Below are positions 1 to 5,932 of a stretch of DNA of 9,041 nucleotides, piece after piece. Below the pieces are notes generated by a model, which saw only the letters and a list, made by a program, of their open reading frames with translations, searched no databases and was not told the DNA's origin. The DNA is from Hyphomicrobiales bacterium (GTDB lineage Bacteria; Pseudomonadota; Alphaproteobacteria; Rhizobiales; Aestuariivirgaceae). A program made the position numbers and the translations under genes. Location: contig JALVRJ010000378.1 of assembly GCA_027031305.1 (NCBI GenBank), positions 1 through 9,041 of the forward strand, read 5' to 3'. Within the stretch, counting starts at the first letter, position 1, and each line of letters begins with the position of its first letter.

Positions 1-2431
1 ACCCAAGCTTGCCCTTCAGGGCATTGGCCAGGTCGCGCAGTTCCTTCGCAGGAATGTCCTCCACCTGCTTCAGCAGAAGCTTCACATCACCGACTTCCTC
101 CACCGCCTCGGCACCCCCGGAGCCACCCATGGCCAGCTTCTTCTTGGCCTCGGCCAGCTCCTTTTGCAGTTTCTTGCGCTCGTCCAGCAGCGCCTGCACA
201 CGAGCCGGCACGTCCTCGGGCTTGATTTTCAGCAGCGCCGCCACCTCGTGCAGCAGACGTTCCTGGTTCTCCAGATATTCCAGCGCCTTAGTGCCGGCCA
301 ACGCCTCTACCCGGCGCACACCGCCGGCGATGGCCCCTTCCGAGACAATCTTGAGGACACCGATGTCACCGGTGCGCGCCACGTGCGTGCCGCCACACAG
401 CTCCAGCGAAAACGTTTCCTTGTTGCCGGTGCCCTCTGGCTGCCTACCCATGGCCACCACGCGCACCTCGTCATCGTATTTCTCGCCGAACAGAGCCATG
501 GCACCCGCCTTCTTCGCCTCGTCGATGCTCATCAGGCGGGTGATGACCTCGTCGTTCTGGGCGATGACGCGATTGGCCAGTTCTTCCACCTTGTGGAGTT
601 CCTCACGACTCATGGCCTTCGGATGCGCGAAGTCAAATCGCAACCGATCAGGCGCCACCAGCGAGCCTTTCTGCGTCACATGCGTGCCCAGCACCTGGCG
701 CAGCGCTTCATGCAACAGGTGCGTGGCCGAATGATGCCGACGAGTGTGCTCGCGCAGCGCATGATCCACCTCCAGGTGCGCCTCCTCGCCTACCTTCAGC
801 GTTCCCTTTTCAAGCACGCCCAAGTGCGCGATGACGGCGCCCGCGCGCTTTTGCGTGTCGGTAACACGGAACAGCGCGCCGGAACGGGTGCGAATGACGC
901 CCTTGTCACCCACCTGGCCACCACTTTCCGGATAAAATGGCGTCTGGTTGAACACAAGCGCCGCTTCCTCGCCTTCTTTCAGCGCCTCGACGCGCTCGCC
1001 GCCACGTACGATGGCCTGGAGCGTGGCCTCGGCTTCTTCCGTCTCGTAGCCCAGGAATTCGCTGGCTCCGATCTCGTCCTTCAACGCGAACCACACGCCT
1101 TCTTCCTGCTGCTCGCCGGAACCAGCCCACGCCGCCCGCGCCCGGGCCCGTTGCTCGGCCATGGCGGCGTCGAAGCCGGCCCGATCCACGGCAATGCCGC
1201 GCGCGCGCAACACATCCTCGGTCAGGTCCAGGGGGAAGCCGTATGTATCATACAGCTTGAAAGCCACCTCGCCCGGAAACACGTCGCCCGCCTTCAGGTT
1301 GGCGGCGGCATCTTCCAGGATCTTCAGACCGCGCGAAAGCGTCTCGCGAAAGCGCGTTTCCTCCAGCAGCATGGTGTCTTGAATGAGCGTCTGCGCCTCG
1401 CGCAACTCGGGATATGCCTCGCCCATCTCGCTCACCAGCACCGGCACCAGCTTGTGAAACGACGGCTCCTTCACACCGAGCATCTCGAGATGCCGGATGG
1501 CGCGGCGCATGATGCGGCGCAGCACATAGCCCCGCCCTTCGTTGGACGGCAACACGCCATCGGCGATGATGAACGCCGTTGCACGCAAGTGGTCGGCGAT
1601 CACCCGGTGCGAAGCCTTGCGCTCGCCCTCGGCCTTCACCCCCGCGATGTCTTCCACCGCCGCGATGATGTGGCGAAACAGGTCGATCTCGTAATTGTCG
1701 TGCGTTCCTTGCAGCACCGCCGCGATACGCTCCAGCCCCATGCCGGTATCAATGGAAGGCTTGGGCAACGGCACGCGCTCATCCGGCGAGATCTGGTCGT
1801 ATTGCATGAACACCAGATTCCAGATCTCCACGAAGCGGTCACCGTCCTCGTCCGGCGCACCCGGCGGTCCACCCGGAATATGCTCGCCATGATCATAGAA
1901 AATCTCGGAGCAGGGGCCACACGGCCCGGTATCTCCCATGGACCAGAAATTGTCCGACCCCGCGATACGGATGATCTTCTCGTCCGGCAGTCCGGCGATC
2001 TTCTTCCACAGCTCGAAAGCCTCATCATCGTCGATATAGACGGTGACCAGCAGCTTCTCCTCCGGCAGGCCGAATTCTTTCGTCACCAGCCGCCAAGCAT
2101 ATTCAATGGCGCCCTCCTTGAAGTAATCGCCAAAGGAAAAATTGCCCAGCATCTCGAAAAAGGTATGGTGGCGCGCGGTATATCCCACGTTGTCCAGGTC
2201 GTTGTGCTTGCCACCCGCGCGCAGGCATTTCTGCGATGATGTCGCGCGCGTATAGGGACGGGTCTCCAGCCCCGTGAAAACATTCTTGAACTGCACCATG
2301 CCCGCGTTGGTGAACATCAAGGTCGGATCATTGCGCGGCACCAGGGGGCTGGAAGGCACGACCTCGTGTCCTTCCTTGTGGAAGTAATCAAGAAACGCCT
2401 TGCGGATGTCGTTGACGCCAGCACCTTGCAT
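1..2431 (-). CDS. alaS: Alanine--tRNA ligase (AlaRS), 3' end missing at window edge
   Basis: Cytoplasmic enzyme that charges tRNA-Ala with alanine and hydrolyses mischarged Ser- or Gly-tRNA-Ala. My own reading of the minus strand gives 810 uninterrupted codons with no stop before the window edge; the family is usually about 870-890 residues, so roughly the last 60-80 are outside. The class II catalytic core is at the N-terminus ([15 protein letters not shown] near residues 64-78, [15 protein letters not shown] near 91-105, motif 3 GMGLERIA at 230-237). The editing domain keeps its four zinc ligands: H567 and H571 in [10 protein letters not shown]679 and H683 in CGGTH. A Lys/Glu/Leu-rich, probably helical stretch near 755-780 leads into the C-Ala region, which is cut. 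The ATG at 2431-2429 is chosen because AGGTGG (2442-2437) lies 5 nt upstream and the N-terminus ([11 protein letters not shown]) matches the family. It is co-oriented with recA upstream, so a shared transcript is possible; I see no clear terminator between them. Confidence 0.97.
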   Translation of the reverse strand, partial: MQGAGVNDIRKAFLDYFHKEGHEVVPSSPLVPRNDPTLMFTNAGMVQFKNVFTGLETRPYTRATSSQKCLRAGGKHNDLDNVGYTARHHTFFEMLGNFSFGDYFKEGAIEYAWRLVTKEFGLPEEKLLVTVYIDDDEAFELWKKIAGLPDEKIIRIAGSDNFWSMGDTGPCGPCSEIFYDHGEHIPGGPPGAPDEDGDRFVEIWNLVFMQYDQISPDERVPLPKPSIDTGMGLERIAAVLQGTHDNYEIDLFRHIIAAVEDIAGVKAEGERKASHRVIADHLRATAFIIADGVLPSNEGRGYVLRRIMRRAIRHLEMLGVKEPSFHKLVPVLVSEMGEAYPELREAQTLIQDTMLLEETRFRETLSRGLKILEDAAANLKAGDVFPGEVAFKLYDTYGFPLDLTEDVLRARGIAVDRAGFDAAMAEQRARARAAWAGSGEQQEEGVWFALKDEIGASEFLGYETEEAEATLQAIVRGGERVEALKEGEEAALVFNQTPFYPESGGQVGDKGVIRTRSGALFRVTDTQKRAGAVIAHLGVLEKGTLKVGEEAHLEVDHALREHTRRHHSATHLLHEALRQVLGTHVTQKGSLVAPDRLRFDFAHPKAMSREELHKVEELANRVIAQNDEVITRLMSIDEAKKAGAMALFGEKYDDEVRVVAMGRQPEGTGNKETFSLELCGGTHVARTGDIGVLKIVSEGAIAGGVRRVEALAGTKALEYLENQERLLHEVAALLKIKPEDVPARVQALLDERKKLQKELAEAKKKLAMGGSGGAEAVEEVGDVKLLLKQVEDIPAKELRDLANALKGKLG

Positions 2432-2456
2432 GTGTCCCACCTGCCTCTTGCGGCCC

Positions 2457-2501
2457 GCCTTCCGCCCCGGTATGGGCGGAAAGGCCCCATTCGTTGCCTT
2501 T
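2457..2501 (-). promoter_or_regulatory. Candidate alaS leader with two competing hairpins
   Basis: Arm GCCTTCCGCCC (2457-2467) pairs with GGGCGGAAAGGC (2474-2485) across a 6-base loop with one bulged A. The end of that second arm, AAAGGC (2480-2485), can instead pair with GCCTTT (2496-2501), so the two stems exclude each other. The strong stem lies 15 bases upstream of the AGGTGG ribosome binding site of alaS. No U tract follows on the alaS strand, so it is not a simple intrinsic terminator. A switch in the leader RNA is inference only; a GC-rich chance fold is the alternative. Confidence 0.35.
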
Positions 2502-2515
2502 GGCAGTGATATGAC

Positions 2516-2527
2516 CGTTCGCGAACG
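2516..2527. promoter_or_regulatory. 12-bp perfect palindrome upstream of alaS, possible operator
   Basis: CGTTCGCGAACG is a perfect palindrome 85 bases before the alaS start codon. On the alaS strand it falls between a weak -35-like TTGCGC and a weak -10-like CATATC spaced by 17, each matching only 3 of 6 consensus bases. It resembles no operator I can name; its GTTC-N2-GAAC spacing is wrong for LexA. E. coli AlaRS has been reported to repress its own gene by binding a palindrome at its promoter, which gives a possible role, but that link is inference. Confidence 0.3.
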
Positions 2528-2701
2528 CCCGCGCAAGCCCTTTTGCCACCAGCCGCAACGCCGTTGCCACCACTCTGCCGGACGCACAAGCAAGCCATTA
2601 CGGAACGACTGGCGAAAAAGGAAAAAGCGCCGCCTCTTCCAACGCCGAATTACCCACGAAGAAGGGCTACCCGACTTCTCGAAAAACACGCCGCGGACAC
2701 G

Positions 2702-3781
2702 TCATTCCGCCTCCACTGCGCCACCTTCCCCGCCCTCGCCCGGTTTGATGATCTGCTCGGCCACCAGCCCGGCATTGGCACGGATGGCTTGCTCGATCTC
2801 ATCGGCGATCTCCGGGTGCTCGGCCAGGAAACGCTTGGCGTTCTCCCGCCCCTGTCCGATGCGCTGGCCATTATGGGAGTACCAGGAGCCGGACTTCTCG
2901 ACGACGCCGGCCGCCACGCCCAGGTCCAGCAGCTCGCCGGTGCGCGAAATGCCCTCGCCATACATGATGTCGAATTCCACCTGCCGGAATGGTGGCGCCA
3001 CCTTGTTCTTCACCACCTTCACCCGTGTGTGATTGCCGATCACCTGGTCACGGTCCTTGATGGCGCCGATGCGGCGGATATCCAGCCGCACGGAGGCATA
3101 GAACTTCAGCGCGTTGCCGCCGGTGGTTGTTTCCGGGTTGCCGAACATCACCCCGATCTTGTGGCGGATCTGGTTGATGAAGATGACCATGCAGTTCGAA
3201 CGGGAAATGGAAGCGGTGAGCTTGCGCAGGGCCTGGCTCATCAGCCGCGCCTGCAATCCGGGCAGCGAGTCGCCCATTTCGCCCTCCAGCTCCGCCTTTG
3301 GCGTCAGTGCCGCCACCGAGTCGATGACCAGCACGTCCACCGCCCCCGATCGCACCAGCGTGTCGGCGATTTCCAACGCCTGCTCGCCGGTATCGGGCTG
3401 TGAAATGAGAAGCTCGTCGACATCCACCCCAAGCTTTTGCGCATATATCGGGTCCAGCGCGTGTTCCGCGTCAACAAAGGCGCAAATGCCGCCGCGTTTC
3501 TGTGCCTCGGCCACCACGTGCAGCGCCATGGTCGTCTTGCCCGAGGATTCCGGGCCGAAAATCTCGATGATGCGCCCCTTCGGCAAGCCGCCGATGCCCA
3601 GCGCGATATCCAGGCCCAGCGAACCGGTGGGGATGGCCTCCACCTCGATGGCCTTGTTGTCGCCCAGCTTCATGATGGAGCCCTTGCCGAAGGCCCGTTC
3701 GATCTGGCTCAGCGCCGCCTGCAACGCCTTGTTCTTGTCCATGCCATTCTCTTCGATCAGTTTCAGATTCGCCTTGCCCAT
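2702..3781 (-). CDS. recA: Recombinase RecA
   Basis: ATP-dependent DNA strand-exchange protein and SOS co-protease, 359 residues with the chosen start. Walker [10 protein letters not shown] is at residues 76-84 and Walker B VLVIDS at about 150-155. The L1 region ([21 protein letters not shown]) and the L2 loop ([16 protein letters not shown]) are intact, followed by the C-terminal domain and a short acidic Gly/Glu tail ending in EAE. The open frame extends 20 codons upstream to 3841, but the ATG at 3781 is preferred because GGAGG lies 5 nt before it and the N-terminus then matches alphaproteobacterial RecA (short polar lead, then [20 protein letters not shown]). The extension would also overlap nearly up to the promoter. 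One unusual residue is His207 where E. coli has Met197 in L2. Transcription probably starts at the SOS-controlled promoter at 3850-3878. alaS lies 270 bases downstream with no recX gene between. Confidence 0.98.
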   Translation of the reverse strand: MGKANLKLIEENGMDKNKALQAALSQIERAFGKGSIMKLGDNKAIEVEAIPTGSLGLDIALGIGGLPKGRIIEIFGPESSGKTTMALHVVAEAQKRGGICAFVDAEHALDPIYAQKLGVDVDELLISQPDTGEQALEIADTLVRSGAVDVLVIDSVAALTPKAELEGEMGDSLPGLQARLMSQALRKLTASISRSNCMVIFINQIRHKIGVMFGNPETTTGGNALKFYASVRLDIRRIGAIKDRDQVIGNHTRVKVVKNKVAPPFRQVEFDIMYGEGISRTGELLDLGVAAGVVEKSGSWYSHNGQRIGQGRENAKRFLAEHPEIADEIEQAIRANAGLVAEQIIKPGEGGEGGAVEAE

Positions 3782-3786
3782 GTCGG

Positions 3787-3791
3787 CCTCC
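3787..3791 (-). promoter_or_regulatory. recA ribosome binding site (decides the start)
   Basis: GGAGG on the minus strand, 5 bases before the ATG at 3781-3779. The alternative ATG at 3793-3791 overlaps this element and has only AGG abutting it, so the downstream ATG is the better start. Confidence 0.85.
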
Positions 3792-3843
3792 ATCCTATTA
3801 ACGTAACATTGGCAACTTTGCACGGCTGATTCCGTTCTCATTA

Positions 3844-3858
3844 ATTCTCATAATGTTC
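3844..3858. promoter_or_regulatory. LexA (SOS) box overlapping the recA -10
   Basis: ATTC-TCATAAT-GTTC on the plus strand matches the alphaproteobacterial LexA operator GTTC-N7-GTTC at 7 of 8 fixed bases. It covers the -10 hexamer at 3850-3855, where a bound repressor would block RNA polymerase, and lies about 63 bases before the recA start. A further GTTC at 3834-3837 is out of register (6-base gap) and is not counted. The motif and position are seen; LexA binding is inferred from known recA control in this class. Confidence 0.7.
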
Positions 3859-3878
3859 CTATTTTGGATTTGCGTCAA
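3850..3878 (-). promoter_or_regulatory. recA promoter (TTGACG-N17-CATTAT)
   Basis: On the minus strand, -35 TTGACG (3878-3873) and -10 CATTAT (3855-3850) are separated by exactly 17 bases. The -35 matches 5 of 6 and the -10 matches 4 of 6 of the housekeeping sigma consensus. Predicted leader to the recA ATG is about 60 bases. This is the best promoter in the window. Confidence 0.75.
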
Positions 3879-3941
3879 GACTATAAGGCGAACATATGAT
3901 GATTTTTCCACAAGCCTGTAGAGACTTCGGGAGAAGGCGAC

Positions 3942-3970
3942 AAAAAACGCGCCCTCTCCGGAGCGCGTTT
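3942..3970 (-). terminator. Intrinsic terminator downstream of the TolC-like gene
   Basis: AAACGCGC (3945-3952) and GCGCGTTT (3963-3970) form a perfect 8-bp stem around a 10-base loop. On the minus strand the stem runs into six T (3947-3942), which gives a standard intrinsic terminator. It would end the transcript of the outer-membrane gene that stops at 4139, about 70 bases before the recA promoter, insulating recA. Confidence 0.75.
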
Positions 3971-3986
3971 GCAAGAAAGAAGAAAT

Positions 3987-4060
3987 GAGCCGGATGCACG
4001 CCGGGGGCCAGGTTTGCCGCCAATAGCCGCCTGGTGGGGAGAGTGTCGTGCATCCGGCTC
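3987..4060. repeat. Perfect 14-bp inverted repeat with nested stem
   Basis: Left arm GAGCCGGATGCACG (3987-4000) and right arm CGTGCATCCGGCTC (4047-4060) are exact reverse complements with 46 bases between. Inside, CCAGG (4008-4012) pairs with CCTGG (4030-4034), so the whole element can fold as a long stem carrying a second hairpin. On the minus strand it sits in the 3' region of the TolC-like transcript, followed by pyrimidine-rich ATTTCTTCTTTCTT and then by the U-tract terminator. It may be an upstream terminator or a 3'-end protective structure. A small RNA or a degenerate mobile repeat are other options; no second copy occurs in this window. Confidence 0.7.
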
Positions 4061-4138
4061 GCTCAGACCGGGCCAAGCGGGTAAAGCCCGATCCGATTCG
4101 TCATGCGCAGTGGAAAGCTCGCCTGGCGTCCTCCCTGC

Positions 4139-5632
4139 CTAGCCATTTACCCGTGCCAGCCGCATCGGCTTTTCCCACGCCCTGCGCAGCGCCGCCGCCA
4201 GTTCCTTGACGCTCATGTCAGTGGATACCGGGCCATCGTAAGGGTCCAGCCCCAACGAGGCATAGACATTGGCAATGGCGTTCTGCAGGTCGGCGTAGGC
4301 AACATCGTATTTGACCGCCGCCAGCACCGTGTTCATTTGCTCGCGGATGAGGCTCTGCTCACTGGCCACCTCGTTCATCGCCGCCGCGCGTATCTGGTTC
4401 AGGATGCGCCGTTGCACATCGAAATATTCATGCGCCGAGCGGAACACGTGGCGCTGGTATAGGTAGCGCACCCGCGAGATGTGGACTTGGGCAATGATGG
4501 CCATGGCCAATGCCTGGGCCTGCGCCTTGATGACCTCTTCCCTGGCCTTGATGACGCGCTGTCGCGCCGGATAACGGAAAACCCGGAACAGGTTCCATGC
4601 CGCCTTCGCGCCCCAGGACACCCAGTGATTGTTGTAGAGATACTTGTTGGAGTCCCAGTCTAGCCCCGCATAGAGATTGATGCCGGGCAGAAGCTCCAGC
4701 ACCGCGGCATCCGCCTCCTTGACGTTGATGCGCAGCTGGTAGGCCTGTTCGCGCAGCTCTGGCCGGTTCTGCAGCGCGATGGCAATGAGCCTTTGCGGAT
4801 CCTTGCCGATCTTCAGGCCCGTCGGCCGCCGCCGCGGCACGGCCAGGGTAAAGGACGTGCCCGGCGCCACGTTCATCAACAGCGCCAATTGCGCCTTTGC
4901 CGTGTGAAGGTCTCGTTGCAACTCGGCCAGCTGACGTTTGATGCTCACCAACTCGCGTTCGTATGTGAGCGCCGCCAACGGCTCCGTCTGTCGACTGCGA
5001 GATTGTCTGCGGGTGTTGGCCAGAGCCTTGCGCACGCGCTTGCGCAGGCGGCGCATGGCACTGTTCAGTCGCTGCGCGCTGGCCGCGCGCCAGAAGCTGG
5101 CGCGCACATCCTCGATGATGCGATTGACGACCTTGCGAGTACGCTCCTGGGCGATCAACGCCTTGTCCGCCGCCTGCTGCGCCCGCACATAGGAAAGGCC
5201 GAAATCCAGGATATCCCAGGAGAATTGCAAATTAGCCGTCAGCGTCTCCTTCTCCGTGGACTTGGATGGTGCCAGTGACTGCGCACCCGTGATGATGTTT
5301 TCCGAACTGCCACCCGGTTCGTTGGAGCGCCCGGAATAGCCGGCCTTGGCCACCAGCGACGGCAGCATGTCCCAGCTCTTCAACTCGGCATCACCCATGG
5401 CCAGGGCCTGCTTCATGCGCTCAACCCGGAAATCCAGGTTGTATTTCAGCGCCCTCGCCATGGCCTCATAGAGCGACACCGGTCCGGATATCGGTTCCTG
5501 GTCGGCCGCCAGGGCATTCAGGTTCGCTTCCGCGAAGGAGACCATCTCATCCTGCGTCAGCGCCTCGGGCTGAATGGCACACCCCGATAATACGGCTGCC
5601 AGAGCCACCGCGATGATCCGTTTGTTCTTCAT
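4139..5632 (-). CDS. TolC-family outer-membrane efflux lipoprotein
   Basis: Predicted outer-membrane channel component of an export system, 497 residues. The N-terminus has a basic start, a hydrophobic core and the lipobox LSGC with the lipidated Cys at 18, as in OprM- or NodT-type channels rather than E. coli TolC itself. The two-fold repeat of the family is visible: one half has NLQFSWDILDFGLSYVRAQQAA (about 134-155), the other KAAWNLFRVFRYPARQR (about 343-359); each is where TolC proteins turn from beta strand to long helix. Helical regions near 155-250 and 360-455 would build the periplasmic barrel. A very basic stretch at 194-214 (RRLRKRVRK, then RRQSRSR) is unusual. The second half has LFRVFRYP instead of the common LFDGG. 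No inner-membrane pump or adaptor gene is adjacent, so the substrate is unknown. The ATG at 5632 is chosen for its signal peptide, although the Shine-Dalgarno is weak. Stop is TAG. Confidence 0.88.
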   Translation of the reverse strand: MKNKRIIAVALAAVLSGCAIQPEALTQDEMVSFAEANLNALAADQEPISGPVSLYEAMARALKYNLDFRVERMKQALAMGDAELKSWDMLPSLVAKAGYSGRSNEPGGSSENIITGAQSLAPSKSTEKETLTANLQFSWDILDFGLSYVRAQQAADKALIAQERTRKVVNRIIEDVRASFWRAASAQRLNSAMRRLRKRVRKALANTRRQSRSRQTEPLAALTYERELVSIKRQLAELQRDLHTAKAQLALLMNVAPGTSFTLAVPRRRPTGLKIGKDPQRLIAIALQNRPELREQAYQLRINVKEADAAVLELLPGINLYAGLDWDSNKYLYNNHWVSWGAKAAWNLFRVFRYPARQRVIKAREEVIKAQAQALAMAIIAQVHISRVRYLYQRHVFRSAHEYFDVQRRILNQIRAAAMNEVASEQSLIREQMNTVLAAVKYDVAYADLQNAIANVYASLGLDPYDGPVSTDMSVKELAAALRRAWEKPMRLARVNG

Positions 5633-5932
5633 CGCCTATCTCAACCCCCCCAATGCATTTTATTTTGACTGCCAATCAAGGGTTGCATATTCACCCAAAA
5701 AAAAGCAGCCGCCTTGGCAATGGTTTGCCCCTGTCGATCAAGATCCGTCCTTTCCCCCGAATCGTCCTGATCACACTGATAACATGCCCCACAAAGACTA
5801 ATCAACCGTTAAGAGAGGTCAAAAGAATCTGCAATTTATGGTTGATGATACATCTGTGCTCCTGCCCCTTGGCAGAGACAAGGCCACTCGCAAGACGGGC
5901 CACACACCCAAGCTGACATGCCGCATTGCGTA
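5633..5932. other. Gap between TolC-like gene and cckA (300 bases)
   Basis: No credible gene. This region is less GC-rich than its flanks and should hold the promoter of the TolC-like gene. Visible elements, read on the minus strand: a small hairpin CTGCC-AAGG-GGCAG (5875-5862) without a U tract, about 58 bases past the cckA stop; a CtrA-like box (5812-5798); a hairpin GGCAA-ACCA-TTGCC (5729-5716); an eight-T tract (5704-5697); and a seven-G tract (5651-5645) 13 bases before the ATG. No convincing -35/-10 pair was found, and no clear cckA terminator. Confidence 0.6.
5798..5812. promoter_or_regulatory. Candidate CtrA box upstream of the TolC-like gene
   Basis: On the minus strand the sequence is TTAA-CGGTTGA-TTAG, matching the Caulobacter-type CtrA recognition pattern TTAA-N7-TTAA at 7 of 8 bases with exact spacing. 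It lies about 165 bases upstream of the TolC-like start and 121 bases past the end of cckA, the kinase that controls CtrA. The motif is short, so a chance match is possible; regulation is inference. Confidence 0.4.

Noticed and set aside
164..2239. 691-codon open frame on the plus strand opposite alaS
   Set aside because: It is exactly antisense to a complete, motif-rich AlaRS reading. The translation is rich in His, Arg and Gln with no recognisable domain, as expected opposite a GC-rich coding frame.
2588..2701. Possible recA terminator in the T-rich stretches after the recA stop
   Set aside because: Two runs of five T exist on the minus strand, but no stable GC stem sits directly before either.
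2543..3403. 286-codon plus-strand frame opposite recA
   Set aside because: Antisense to highly conserved RecA and without recognisable motifs.
3782..3841. 20-residue N-terminal extension of RecA
   Set aside because: The strong GGAGG at 3787-3791 points to the ATG at 3781, and the extra residues have no counterpart in RecA proteins.
3834..3847. Second LexA box in the recA leader (GTTC at 3834-3837)
   Set aside because: The gap to the neighbouring half-site is 6 bases rather than 7, so it does not form a proper operator.
3798..4076. 92-codon minus-strand frame between recA and the TolC-like gene
   Set aside because: It would run through the inverted repeat, the terminator and the recA promoter, and has no convincing ribosome binding site or homology.
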